Shown in pieces: positions 48,670 to 61,434 of a stretch of DNA of 64,000 bases. The position numbers and the translations under genes are program-made. Positions within the stretch are counted from its first letter, which is position 1. The number at the start of each line of letters is the position of its first letter. The DNA comes from Trichopria drosophilae. Taxonomy: Eukaryota; Arthropoda; Insecta; Hymenoptera; Diapriidae. The stretch is taken from NCBI GenBank assembly GCA_030407085.1, contig CM059584.1, positions 129,431,501 to 129,495,500 of the forward strand, given 5' to 3'. The notes under the pieces are model-generated. The model saw only the letters and a program-made list of their open reading frames with translations, made no database searches and had not been told where the DNA came from.

Positions 48670-49300
48670 CTCTTATATTTCTCAAATGTAATATTTTACA
48701 ATTCAGTTTATATAACTTATGTACATTTAAAGCGTTATTTTTTATTTTTTTTTTAAATTTCCTAAATATGAAGTGGATAAATGAAGGAAAGTTTTCCTCT
48801 GTGTTGGTCGGCAATAAAATAATGTAAATGCTTCAACTAAAAAAAGAATCGGCTTTTATTATTTTCATGCTACACCAGTTTTCAGCTATAAAAATCAAAG
48901 TTTCGTTCAAATGTAAACAAAATATTTATAAATAAAGAAAATGTTTAAGAGAACCGACAGTTTCTAAGTAGGAACTCGTTTATTTTCAAAACTAAAAAGA
49001 AACAAAAATACATGCTCCCTTATGTGCCCAATAGATCAATAAAAACTGCATAAAACATACGTTTGAATTTCAAACTTATTTTTGTTATTCACGAGTTGAT
49101 GTGAAAAGATCAACTAAAAAACAGTACGTATGGATCAATTTTTGTTTATAAATTTTATGTATCGTCAGATTCGTAAAATAAACATTTTTAATTTGTATAC
49201 AAAACAAAATTACACGACAAACATCAATACGTTGTACTAAACTTAAAAAATCAATATCCAACCCACTAGCAGAATATACTCTGGTTCGATTCCCAACTAC
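48670..49300. other. AT-rich DNA downstream of the minus-strand exon
   Basis: Nothing else was recognised. An ATTAAA polyadenylation-like word on the minus strand (about 49190) could serve the exon at 49304-49495. Confidence 0.35.
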
Positions 49301-49303
49301 TTG

Positions 49304-49495
49304 CTACGAGTTTGCCTCGAGCGTACCAAGATGTCGCCACATATCGCTCAACCTACCAACTCCTGAAACGCCATTCATAATACCGAAATCTATATCAAAT
49401 ACCTGAAAGCCAAATCTTCGAGACATAAACATACCCAAACCGAAAACAATCGCAACGATAATAAAATATCTCCTCCGAATGAATGAGGAACTTCT
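49304..49495 (-). CDS. Probable terminal exon of an unidentified membrane protein, minus strand
   Basis: After a plausible acceptor ('ttaattatatttttatgcacag') the frame reads RSSSFIRRRYFIIVAIVFGL, then a 42-residue tail including SRRFGFQVFDIDFGIMNGVS and GRLSDMWRHLGTLEANS, and stops with TAG. RRR followed by about 17 hydrophobic residues looks like a membrane anchor. The mixed amino-acid use and moderate GC differ from the spurious frames nearby, which favours real coding sequence. Earlier exons must lie to the right (above 49500), but I could not find them. The family is unknown. It might instead be a pseudogene fragment. Confidence 0.45.
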   Translation of the reverse strand, partial: RSSSFIRRRYFIIVAIVFGLGMFMSRRFGFQVFDIDFGIMNGVSGVGRLSDMWRHLGTLEANS

Positions 49496-49599
49496 CTGTG
49501 CATAAAAATATAATTAAAACTCCAAGACCCTGTTACTTCGAATTTTCAAAATTTTGAATTCCTTCGAGTGCAATTAATTTTATCAACCAAGTTTGGTAC

Positions 49600-50340
49600 A
49601 TAGTGCGCATGTGAGTAATTCGAAAGGTCTCACGAGAAGGAAATACCCCTTCCCCCAAACCGATCGGGTAGAAGGGTCGGGGGGGTTTGGGGCACCGAGT
49701 GACGACGGCGAAACGTCGTCGGACAAACGGTCGGGATGATCACGGCGCATTCGTGAGGGTAATTAAGAAAATTAAGAGCCATTAATTAGTATTCACTTCC
49801 TCTGTGGAGGCAGTACCAGCAGCAGGAGCAGTCGCTCCTAAAGTACCGACGCAGCCAAAGGCCGCGGAATTCTTTACGCTGCGGGCACATTATACCCAGC
49901 TCGTTGGGTTTACTTCATGGTATATATATTGGTATTTACCTAATTGGGTATCTCCCATGTGCAAGTGCACGTCTTACACCGAGAGCTACGCATTGAGAAC
50001 TTTTCCGAGCTGAGATTTTCTCACCTGTCTCATCCTGTCGTTGATCCATTCCTTTTAATTTCATCGATCGGCTAGATCTGGACGACTTACGTAAATGACA
50101 CACGTACGGCAATCTGCGCGATAATGTTCCTAAATCGTGCCGATTAAGAGAGAGTCGATCAAATTGCTAAAGCGTGGGAATAAGTCGAGAAATCCTTAAT
50201 ACGATCGATAAAATAGATTTGAAAAAAAAAAACGACGCGGAACGTTGATTACGTTATCGCTAGCTCGATTTCGTTTCGTTTTAGAAAATCACGGATGATT
50301 AGTGCTGTTTAGCACATTAATCGACGGTGATTAAACTAAA
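49600..50340. other. GC-richer unique island
   Basis: It contains runs such as 'cgacggcgaaacgtcgtcgg' and a Pro/Ala-rich frame at 49804-50013 that begins with GTG, not ATG. Homeodomain-like 'taattaag' and 'cattaattag' words lie near 49760-49790. A conserved regulatory element or untranslated exon of the same gene as 49304-49495 is possible. Confidence 0.35.
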
Positions 50341-52187
50341 GTAGGTGTAAGTACTTACTATTGAGCGAAACGAGTTTCTACTTTTTAAGTGTGTATGATA
50401 TTGCACAAACTTCAGGAAAAGGTTTCAAAGTCAAATACTTGCACTGTTTATTTTGACACGATTTATGGGATTTATTATTCTTTTATTTATTTGTCGTATA
50501 ATTATTATACTTATGTAGTAAATGTTTAATGTTAATATAATATAATCTTATATATAATCAATAATTCCAACTACCGACCTCTATACAAGGATGTTATTTT
50601 TATAATTAATCGACTTTTAATTTATCGCCGCTAGGCGCGATTGCAAAGATTACAGCAATATTTCGATTCCGGTATGCAAATGGCCTTTGAATTAGTATAT
50701 ATTAAATCTACCCCTCATTTTCTTTCACCAAGAAGTATTATATAAATAATTTCAGAGCTCTTTTCAGAGTTATGTCCGAAAAAACTTCTTGAAGAGGTTA
50801 TAGTTCGGTTGAACTAAAAAACCTTAGAGTCCTTAAGAAGTATTATTTATGATGTATTAATCTCGAATAGTTTTAACTTGTGAAGTAGAGAAAAACGAGT
50901 TCTTTAAAAAGTCTTACTTTTTGTTACTGTGTGGCCTCTCATTTATTTATTATACGTGATGCGGAAATTATTATAAATACGAATATATAAGGTAAAAATA
51001 AATTACTTAAAGAATATTAATTAATTCTAATTAAAAGGAAATATTAAATTGAAAAGAGTTAAATATTCACCTAAATTATTTCAAAATCTTAACATTAATG
51101 TATATGTCGTGTTTAAGAGTACGTTAAGAACTATGTACGAGCAGTATTTAGTGCAGTTTTTAAAGATCTTTAGAGAATTTCATCTAAATGTTTCTTTCTG
51201 CGTAATTAGAAAATAACAATGATTAGGATAAAATGATTAAACTACACGTTATAATTAATATGCAATTTGATTATTTGTTTTGTTTAATCAGTATAAAAAT
51301 TAACCGGTTTACATAAATACCCTTTGTTGTAATTAATAAGAAGGATTTTAGAAATTATTTAGTTAATCGTATAAGTGGTTGCTGATAAATACTAGTATGC
51401 ACGTAAATTACTGTATCTTATGCAAAGTTAAAGGACTATCGTTTAAGGAGTTCAATTAATAACTGCTTTAAAACTGATGATCAAGGCCATCATGATTTCC
51501 AGCTAATTTTCATAAATTGGCTAGTATAAAATTTTATGTGATTAATTTATACATAAATTTATAAAGGAATAAAGTTGTTAAAACCAACGTTACTATTCTG
51601 GTTTATAGTAATTACCTCACTAGTGGATGGGAATCTACGGACACCGATTTCTTTACATAGTTTTTATAGTTATGTTTTCTTAATATTTTTTATGGAAATG
51701 AAAATATGTGCTATTTAAATAAAAATAATATGGTATGATAATATACCAAGTAATATCGTAGACGAATGATTTACGACTTCTAATTTGTTTTTGTTCTAAT
51801 TAATCTCCACGTCTCTGAATGCTTTAGTAAGAAATCAAAAATTAAAAACTCAACTTATTTTTTATCGTTATCAAAAATATTTAATATTAATAATATATAA
51901 AATTATTCAGTAATATAATGTTTCGTAAGTCTCTTAAAATTGTAAGAGTTTGAATATTTTAAAATTTTTTGTATTTTTGATCATGCAATGTTGCATTACT
52001 TGCAGAGTACAAAATTATTTTTGATTTAAGTGACTCACTCGACTAAACAAAAATTCAACAAAGTTAACATTATATAATACACACATTACTTGTTGTTATT
52101 ATAACTTCGTCATTGCAGAGATCGTTATAGTTAGTATAAGCGCCATCTATGGTTCTGTGGCCTTTTATTTGTCCTCGACTAAACAAC
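50341..52187. other. Very AT-rich DNA
   Basis: No gene, clear repeat or element end was seen. Confidence 0.4.
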
Positions 52188-52479
52188 GGTGTTTCGTACG
52201 TATTTTGGGCCCCTAAAGTGGTGCAGTTAATTATTATTAACAATTTAAAAATATGAATTTTTCGGTTGGAAAAATTTTTTTTTAGATTTTTTGGGTGATT
52301 TTGAACAACAAATGTCTTTGGTGAATTTGTTTAAAAAATACAACAAAAAAGGTTTTAGCCCGGAAAATTAAAATGTTTATATCGTTAACCAGATTTGTTA
52401 ATACCAATTTCCTGTACCACTTTCAGGCATCCTACTTAAGAAAGTCGGAATCAGGGGCCTAAAATTCATATGAAACACC
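52188..52479. mobile_element. 292-bp inverted-repeat element with GGTGTTTC ends
   Basis: The left GGTGTTTCGTACGTATTTTG is matched by the inverse of GGTGTTTCATATGAATTTTA, both followed by GGCCCCT. No target duplication is evident. Confidence 0.6.
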
Positions 52480-53329
52480 TTTACAGTTTTTTTTATCGTT
52501 TGCTTTATTTAGAAAAGAACCTTTTGACGATTTGTTGCATTTTTCTATGGATAAAAACGCTTTCTAGACTATTTATAATTAATTTCAAATATATTCGTTA
52601 CAGTCAATTTATATCTATAAAATAAGCATTCTTTTTGTAGTCGAAATTCGATAACAAAACTATCCTCAATGTTGCTACAAGGTTTTTGAGCTTGAATACT
52701 ACAATTGTGTTCCAAACCCTTTTTTTTTTAATAATGTGATGTTTTAATAATACTTTTGCTAACAATGATTTAATTGACCATTACATTATTTTATATGAAA
52801 TATAGTTATAATACATTACAGATACGTATAAGTTAACATATTTATTATTGATTATATTTATGCTTAGGATGATTGAAACTGTTGAACATTTATAATAATG
52901 ATTAATTAATAAAAGCATATATATATATACGTAAATTAGTTTTTCAATTCACATGATCTTGAGATAATTTTGGTCATTTTTGCGGAAAACGTTTTTCTTT
53001 GAGAATCATACTAAACGGGATAAATGAAAAAATTTGTTGAAATTGGAGACATTCAATTTTTTAATCAATTTTTTCAAGTTTTTTTCTCGTGCGCAGCCGA
53101 TTTTTAGTTTTAGAGGAAAAAATGTTTAGTATATGATTTGTTATTTATTTATCGATAATAATATTTAATTCTTGAATTAAGTACCTTTATTGTCTTTCCT
53201 TACCCGTACAAATTAATTGTTTGTAATTAACGTGTACAGTGAAAAGAATTCTTAGTAAATTTAAAAAAAAAATTAAAAACTACTAGTTATGAACTTTAAT
53301 ATTAAAGGAACGGGATTTACGTAACTCAA

Positions 53330-54000
53330 GGTTAGTTTTTAGTTTTGAGAAGTTTCAAATATGAAATATAACGAATTCTAAGAAAATACTCTTTTGGCTA
53401 ATATAATTTTTCTATCCGTCTAAATAACAACCAGTTAATGTAGCCATTGGAAAACGAAAATTGAATCAATAATGAATAACTTTTTTTTCAAAATAATTCA
53501 TTTTGGCAAATCGATTGTACACAATTAGTGGAATTTTGCCAAATAAATAGTGCTATAGGACTAAAACATTCAAATGCTGTTGGGTGGATGACCAGAATTA
53601 GTACATTGAACAAAAAATTTCCTAATTTCAAGTAAATATTTACTTGAATAGTCGCTTAAGTCCCTTAATTCTTAAATCCCTTAATTAAAGTCGAATTAGT
53701 CACTTAAAATAAAGAAATATATTCTTATAAATAAATATTTACTTGCTGGACAAAATCTTATTAATATTTAATTTATTTAACAAACTGTTTTTCTATTATA
53801 AGTAAATATTTTGTTGCGACTATTCAAGTAAATATTTACTTGAAATGAGGAAATTTTTTTTTCAGTGTAGTTAACTGCCACCAATTTTTGTTTTTAGTCA
53901 AACAAACGGATTAATAATTCCTCGTATTACACTCTTGGTTTGTTCACTATTTTAGGACAGTCTCTACGCTGATGAACTTCACTCGTGTTGAAATGTTAAT
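53330..54000 (+). pseudogene. Decayed membrane-protein gene copy, left arm
   Basis: The plus-strand translation carries LANRLYTISGILPNK, a stop, CYRTKT, then after the inserted element LPPIFVFSQTNGLIIPRITL, another stop and a frameshift. The same protein reads more cleanly in the right arm. The hydrophobic stretch suggests a membrane segment. A chemoreceptor is possible but not supported by a diagnostic motif. Confidence 0.45.
53604..53867. mobile_element. 264-bp TA-flanked miniature element
   Basis: TA lies at 53602-53603 and 53868-53869. The ends are CATTGAACAAAAAATTTCCT and the inverse of CACTGAAAAAAAAATTTCCT. Both arms contain 'caagtaaatatttacttgaa' and 'gcgactattc'. The right arm of the inverted duplication (about 57297-57320) has a single TA at this place with no insertion, a true empty site. 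Confidence 0.9.
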
Positions 54001-54699
54001 AGTTGCAGAAAAGTAATAAAATTTATTACATTTTCTCAGACATAGTTATCCGTATTTCGTTTAAATTTGGTTTATTAACTTGTTTATATATAATAATACA
54101 TACATAAATGTTTTAATAATATTTGTGGTCTGATACATGAATTTATGTTCCATAACTTATGAACCGAAATATTTAATTGGTTTGAAGTGTAGGCTGCCAT
54201 CATAAAGAATGAAGCACATAATCTCACAAATACATCAATAGAAATGTTAGTTTAAAAAACGAAAAAAATATAATTTTTAGGTAATGCATTTAACACAATT
54301 TTTGAATGTAATAAAATATTTCCTTTCAAGATCTGTCCTTCACATGTCTTTTACAACGAAACTCCTACACTCTCGATATAATATTCGATTTCAAGGGCGA
54401 TATAGTCTGAGCCATTTAAATTAGTTTCACTGATAATAAAAAAAAAACGTACATTAAACCGCGGATATCCGAATATGTCAGATATTTTGTAATTATCGTT
54501 TTTATTTGAACAAATATTGGTCGAAAAAGTATATGTGAAATATTTAAAACATGCGTTATTTTTATATCTTTTTATATACATTAGGAATAAAATATTAATG
54601 AAATTAAAAAATTGTCTATGGAAAAAGTAACGAACGCGTTCACAAAGAAATGTAAGATGTTAATGACAAACGCAGAGCATTGGCATATAATGGTTGTTA

Positions 54700-54855
54700 T
54701 AACAACTTTTGATTTAAAAAATTCAAAATTAAAAATGGCGGTTTAAATGTGAAAGATAAAAAATTATCGTCATAAAAATATTTGAGGGTTTTACAGACTC
54801 TGAAACGAAATTGAGAATATGATTTTTAAAATTCAAAATGGCGGATTGAAAATTT
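54700..54855 (+). repeat. Partial copies of the 120-bp repeat
   Basis: 'aaaattcaaaattaaaaatggcgg' (54718-54741) and 'ttaaaattcaaaatggcgga' (54826) are family cores about 105 bp apart. Confidence 0.6.
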
Positions 54856-54859
54856 ATTA

Positions 54860-56465
54860 AGGTTTCAATATTCACAAAATAATTATTTTGCTTTATAAAA
54901 CATTTGATCCGTTTTTGCTCATAATATTACTTATAGCATATAACACTAGACGCATAATAATGTACTTGCCAATTATGTTAATTTACGGATTAAAAAGTGC
55001 TAAAACATGCAATCGACGATTTTGGGCATGAATTAGTATTATTCAGTATTTGACGTTTCATATATTTTTAGTAAAAATAAGTTTAGCGTTCACTTTATTC
55101 ACTCGTTTATATACTTACTAATTTTGATAGTCGACTGATTATTTGATAGTAGAGTCATATTCGAACTATAACATGTTATTATAATAATTAACACTGTCGC
55201 ACTCCATTTTATGACTAAGTCTCCTTAATTAATGTAGATATTGGTAATTAAAAGCTTCCCTCGCATGCTAAATATATAAGACATCAATTGTAAAACAAAT
55301 ACTAACCACTTTTAAAGCTTATTTGTTAATATAGATAAGATAAATAAGTTTATTCCCATATATGAATTACAGTAAATTCTTAAGGGTTGAGTGCACCGAT
55401 TAATATAAAGAATACATAAAGAAAATTAATTAATAAAAATTAATCAAATATAAATCAAGTTATTGAGCTTTCAAATTTAAAGCTATTAGATACCTAATGA
55501 CATGATATGACTGATTCGCAATGTGAATTTATGTTTGTGTAACCTCTGTGCGTATTAATTAATATTAGCACCAAAATGAAATGAAAATGCGCCTGTGAAA
55601 AATTCATTTGTGTTATTGTCCCATGTTTTTAAATTTTCATTTCAAATATTTATTAAAACACTCGTCCAGGGAGGAGGATCGACAATATACAGCCGAAAAC
55701 CAGGCAGTATTTTTTTATCTCGCATTTTTAAAACCATGCAGGACATTGAATAAATAATGACCAAGTTATTATATTAGTAAAGCCATTCAGAGTATTCATG
55801 AGTAAATGTTAACTAATTTAATAAGTGAAATTTATCAACACGCATCTATTTACTTGATTGATTACGTAATAAATGTTCCTCCAAATATACCCGAATAATT
55901 ATTGTACAAAAAAGCAAACAATTTAGTTACTTAATTAATGATAATTTTCCACTGCTCAAATATAATATATATTTTTCGAAACACCATATACTTTCTATAA
56001 AATCTACAACAAAACAGAATACTTTAATTTCATCTCCCAAACTAAAGAAATTTAATTTACTCGGATTTTACAATTAAAAAAATAAATTGATAGAAATATT
56101 CATTATTCGACATTTGATGTAAACTGCGGTTAAATTAACATCCATAGTAAAGCAAACACAGAATGATATATATCCCCTACTGTACATTTCCAGTGTGGAC
56201 ATTGTATACAAATAGATAGTTTACATTTATTTTTTTTACCAAAACTCATCTTGCGCCATATATTGATATTTTGAAACTATACATTTCGACGTATTTTAAC
56301 AAATAAAATCGGTTTAAAAAACAAATATCGCACAAAAATAAAACAATATTTCCCGTGTATTTCAAGCAATGCTATAAATCATATCAATCTTAATAACATT
56401 TTTATTCACTTTTTTAAATAAAAGTGTAGTATGAAATTAAAAGTATAAATTGGTTTTTGTTCGTT
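54860..56465. other. AT-rich spacer between the inverted arms
   Basis: No gene or element was recognised. Confidence 0.4.
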
Positions 56466-56469
56466 GTGT

Positions 56470-58190
56470 TGTCGTTTCGTCTCCAAATAATTTTTGTTAT
56501 AAAAGTTGTTATAAATAACCATTATATTTAAATTCGCTGCGATTGTGATTATTATCTTACATTTCCTTTTGAATGCGGTCACTTCTTCCATCGAAAATGT
56601 TTAAATTTCATTATTATGTTATTCCTATTATATCTGTTTAGTATATAATATTATATAAAAATAATGCATGTTTTTAATTTCATCACATGTACACAGGCTT
56701 TTCTACCAATATTTGTTGAAATAAAGACGAATTATAAAATAGCTGAAATTTTGGGATATCCGGAGTTTAATGTCAATTTTTTTAACCAGTGAAACTAATT
56801 TAAATTGCTCAACCTATCGCTCATGAAATCGAATATTATATCGAGAGTGTAGGAGTTTCGTCGTAAAAGACGTATGAAGGACAGATCTTGAAAGAAAATA
56901 TTTTATTCTGTTCAAAAATTATTTTACATGTATTACATAGAAATTAAATTTTTTTCGTTTTGTAAATTAACATTTTTATCGAGGTATTTGTAAGATTATA
57001 GGCTTCATTCTTTATGATGACAGCCTATATACTTTAAGCCAAATAAATAAATTTCGCTTCATACGTTATGGAACACAAATTCACGTATCATTGTTAGCAA
57101 AAATATTATTAAAACATGGCATTATAAAAAAAGTTTAATAAATTTGATTACCTACTCATCCACAATATTAACATTTCATTATATATATTTCATCATTGAG
57201 TGAAGTTCATCAGACTAGCATAAAATAGTGAACTAACCAAGAATGTAATTGCAGGAATGATTAATAAGATTGTTTGAATAAAAACAAAAATTGGTGGCAA
57301 TCTAACTACTAAATCTGATCCACCACACAAAAGCAGTTTTTTAGACCTATAGCACTGCTTATTTAACAATATTCTAGTAATTATGTACAATCGAATTGCC
57401 AACAAGAATTAAAACGACAAAAAGTTATTCGTTATGGACCAAATTTTCGTTTTAGAATGTCTATATAAACTGGTTATTATTTAGATAGATCGAAAAAATA
57501 ATTTTGTTATTCAAAACTGAAACCCCCTGTAAAAAATAATTTATTTGAGAAAAAAACAAAAATATTAATTGTAAAACTAATTTACGCATGTGTATGCTTT
57601 TATTAATTAAGCATTATTATAAGTGTTCAACAATTCAATTCAGTTCGCAAATAAATTTTTTAATTATCTTAATCCATACGTTAAATTTTATGTCACACTC
57701 ATGAATTATAAATATAATACATATAAAATATAGTGATGTCAATTAAAACTAGTAAAAGTTCTCATGCAAATATTAATATTATAATATTAGTATTTCATAT
57801 TTGTAACTGATTTTCATATTTGTAAATTACATAATATGTCCAAAAAAATATGTTTTTCTAAAATTCGATAGTTTATTTGAGTTTTTGATTTCTATTTGAA
57901 GCCAATGAGCTCAAAAAATGATAAAATATGCTATGACGTTTTCAAAAAATATCGAAAACTACGAACAGTAGTAAATTTAAATTTAAAAAAACATTTTAAT
58001 TAGTTATGTAATAAATAACAAATCATATCTCAAACCTTTTTTTTCTTCTAAATCGAAACTTCGGTTGCGGAAAAAAAACTTGAGTAAATTGAATAAAAAA
58101 TTGAATGTCTCCAATTAAACAATTTTTTTCATTCATCGTGTTTATTATAATTGTTAAAGAAAAATAACTTCCCGCAAAAATTACCAAAAT
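56470..58190. repeat. Right arm of the inverted duplication
   Basis: Inverse of 52880-54720. The innermost conserved piece encodes, on the minus strand, MEEVTAFKRKCKIIITIA (near 56591). On the left arm plus strand the match is MEKVTNAFTKKCKMLMTNA (near 54619), so the homology reaches both sides of the spacer. Confidence 0.85.
57193..57530 (-). pseudogene. Decayed membrane-protein gene copy, right arm
   Basis: The minus strand reads TSLYRHSKTKIWSITNNFLS, a stop, then a 70-codon open frame with LAIRLYIITRILLNKQCYRS and the hydrophobic LPPIFVFIQTILLIIPAITF. A possible acceptor ('attattttttacag') precedes it. Stops break the full frame. The more open copy is this one. The identity is unknown; a polytopic membrane protein such as an insect chemoreceptor is one guess. 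Confidence 0.45.
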
Positions 58191-59160
58191 TTTCAAGGAT
58201 GTCCTTAGATTTTAGTGTTTTTACTGCAAACTATCACACAGAATAACTGTTATGTTTTTTAAATAATACTGAAAAATGCTCAAAACATTTCAATAATTTT
58301 CCGTAATTTTGTAAGAAAAATTCACTGAATAATTTTTGTAGTTGAGTAAAGAAAACCAATATCTCTGACATTATATATCAATATCAATTAGTCTGCGACT
58401 AATATTTTTCAGTTTGCGTTTTAAATTTCAGATATGTCAATAAGTGTGAAGTAAATATGTATATGTAATAGTCTGAAGTATATTTGACATACGAGTTCTA
58501 TATTTTATTTGTTATTGCTGAGTGAGTAGATAATACTAATCTACGCATTAATATTACGGTATCGGTGCCATTGTTTTTTATTCTATGTTTAATTGATAAA
58601 ATAAATATGTGGAACTTGTTACTTCTCGGTATTTTTCATATAAATTATTAAAGTCAACATCAAATTTCTCCTTGCATTTTTAATATTCCTATCGGGAACA
58701 TTATGCAAAAGTATTGTTGAAGAGGGTGCGATATTACCTAAAGAAAACTGAATGGTTTAAAAAAGGAATTCTTTAAAATGTACGCAGTATCATAAAAGAA
58801 AAATGTATAACCTTTCCTTTCTTTTAAGAGGATTGAAAAGGGAGACAAATGTAAGCATTAAATGACTGATACTATAAAATGTCTCACCATCAATTTCTGT
58901 TTTCACTTAATATTTATAATATATTTTCCAGGTTAACTATTTCAGCTAACACTCCTGAATGTCATCATTTTCTTTTCACTTTCTCTCAATTTTCTTTTAT
59001 AGTTTATATGTTGTGACTGTTACTATAGTAAAGGCATATAAAAATACAAAGTCAGTATAAAGTTCAAAGTTGCGGATACAATGAGCGCAAGAAAATAATG
59101 AGTATTTTAATCCTTTGAATCAGAATTTTTTCTCTACTTGGAAAGTAACTGAAATTATTT
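58191..59160. other. AT-rich DNA, no feature recognised
   Basis: No coding or repeat structure was supported. Confidence 0.4.
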
Positions 59161-59189
59161 ACTAAGGTGTCCGTGGGATTGGTACTTCT

Positions 59190-59655
59190 CAATCTGATTC
59201 AAAATGGCGGATCGAAGACCTTTTATATTTTGAGATATACATCATAAAATAAACATTGTAAAAGACTATCAAATACAAAATGCATTTGCAATTTAAAAAA
59301 AAATGTCCCTAAATGTTAGACAACTACAAAAAAAATGGAACTAGTTCCTCCGTACGTCCACGTCGTTCGTTCTAAATCATGCCGAGAAGGAGAATCGAAT
59401 GTAGACATTATTCTGGTCCATCTGATTTTGATACTGATATCATAATTCGAGTCCTGAAGATCATTGCGTACAAAATGTAGAATTTACCTACTGTTTATTG
59501 GAAACATTTTCCGCCATTTTTAATTTTAAAATTCTGACTCCAGAATCGTATTGAGCAATGGAAATAACCCCTAAATACTACATTTAATAAAAATCGGTAA
59601 ATATTTTTTAAAAATGTCCGCCACATTGGAGGCGCCATTTTGAATTTATAAAATT
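59190..59655. repeat. Scattered copies of the 120-bp repeat
   Basis: 'caatctgattcaaaatggcgga' at 59190 is forward. 'ccgccatttttaattttaaa' at 59511 and 'ggaggcgccattttgaattt' at 59627 are inverted. Confidence 0.6.
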
Positions 59656-60059
59656 TGTATAATACATTTTAAAAATTTTTCAAATCTATCTCCATTAGTG
59701 ATGTTCAAAACAAGACCAAGTTCAGCAGGTCTCAGTATCGGTTTCGCACCCCTTTTCTTTGTCTTGATCTTGTACTTAAAAACGCTTATTGGGTTTGTCC
59801 TCGCAAGTATGGTATCTTGATCGTCCAAGCCTATCTTGCAAGAATATTACCAAAAAAAGGTCTCATAAATACCTAAAAACTCTAAAAAACGAGACAAAAA
59901 GTGCAGCAACTAGGCCAACATTACAAGATTTTAATCAACCGAGAGTTGTTTTGACTATCATTAATACCCAGGTGTTTATTCCGTATTATCGGGTGTAAAG
60001 TACTATATTCATTAAAAATGCATTTTTTAAAAACATCCATCGGTCTACGCAGCGGTAGA

Positions 60060-60600
60060 TTGTTCTGATGAATTTAACTGTCCTTTAGCAATTTTATGAT
60101 TGTCTTTCCAACAAAATAGCATATTATGCAACGAGTTGATGCACTTTACACACGTCATCGAGTTTCATATCCTACTTTTCAACATCGCATGCGGAAAATG
60201 CTATTTTCCACACTTTTGATATTTTTCGGACCATTTTCCGTACGCTCACGTCCAAAAATATCATTCGGCACATGTGCGAAAAAGTTTTTTCAAAGAATGT
60301 GAATGCGGACTTCTAAAATCCTCGCATTCGTAGAAAAAACTTTTACCCACTTGTATCGAAATATACTGTTATGCATTACAGCTCCGTGCGTAAAGTAACA
60401 TCGAACGCATAATGTGAATTTTACTATGCACGGAAAAGTCATGCACAAAATACGATATGCAACTTGAAGTCGTGCATGTACTCGTTGAATAATAGTAGTT
60501 TTCGATACGAGTAGGTAAAGTTCGACTTTACGAACTGTTTGGGGAATTTTACGCACGGAACATAGTGTGTACTTTACCCATATTATGTTAAATGTAATTT
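60060..60600. repeat. Repeat block with GCGGAAAATG and TTTTCGCACATG-type words
   Basis: It has short inverted words ('gcatgcggaaaatgctattt', 'cacatgtgcgaaaaagt'). The segment at 60487 is shared with 43640, and an inverted partial copy lies at 60340. It is probably an old inverted-repeat element without clear ends. Confidence 0.5.
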
Positions 60601-60984
60601 AGACTGCATACAAAATATTTTCGAAAACCTTACTATAGATCAAGTCCATCTATAATCACTAAAAAAATGTTTCTTTTTTAGGTTTGATGAGTAAATTAAT
60701 CATTGTCAACTGTGGGTCTTTGCCACTTTGTTCTTGCAATTTCGGTCTTGGAATTTTAGACAGGTTTGAATAAAGTTACCAGACTTACTCTGGTTTTGAA
60801 CATCACTATTCGTCAATAATTATTTTACATAAATACGAAATCTCACAATAAAATCTAAACCGCACTAAATTTTGTCTTGGTTCAAATAAACTATTTCGCA
60901 TTTAACACAATTTTTTTCGCTCTTCGAAGCAAGGTGTAAAAAATTTCGCAACAAAAAAATATATTTAATTGCCACGATAAAATG

Positions 60985-61385
60985 GAAATGGCCGATTTAT
61001 TAACGCGGCAAGCTCTGACTAGTATAAAGGTATTTCGTAGTGCGAGTTACGGTAGTTGTGAGCACAGAAGCCGAACCGACAAAGCGTTCGCAATCCATCA
61101 ACGAAAGCGTTGCTCCGGCACACAGAGTACGGAATGCCTTGATTAAAAGAACATTAGAATGATTTAGTCGAATACGGTACGCTTATGTTATATAGACGGA
61201 CGCGAATGTCGCATAACTCGTGCTCGCAATTTTACGCTTGAATTTAATCGTTCATTTTTCTTAGTTAAAGTATGAGCGCTCCCGGTGTAACGCGAGAATT
61301 GCACGAAAGGCGTAAACGGTACATTTTTTTAAATTTCGTAATTAATCGAATGTAAAATCCACGGTAGTAGTGTGTGATAACCGAA
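60985..61385. other. GC-richer unique island
   Basis: CpG-rich unique-looking sequence ('ccgaaccgacaaagcgttcg') lies between AT-rich flanks. No reading frame was recognised. Confidence 0.3.
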
Positions 61386-61434
61386 TTAATTTTTTATCGT
61401 AAAAAAATTTGTTCCCAAACCACATACCTCTTAA

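Larger units (their letters stand above)
52880..54720. repeat. Left arm of a diverged inverted duplication
   Basis: It matches 56470-58190 in inverse orientation over many blocks, for example 'ggagacattcaattttttaa' at 53045 against the inverse at 58095, and 'ctcctacactctcgatataa' at 54362 against its inverse near 56845. One block (52880-52940 against 57580-57640) is out of order. It contains a later 264-bp insertion. Confidence 0.85.

Noticed and set aside
49275..49300. tRNA-like T-arm 'ggttcgattcc'
   Set aside because: The flanking bases do not pair into a T stem, and no anticodon or acceptor stem was found. The stretch is just downstream of a probable terminal exon.
49804..50013. 69-codon Pro/Ala-rich frame
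   Set aside because: It begins with GTG rather than ATG, has no splice support, and the composition is explained by the GC-rich island.
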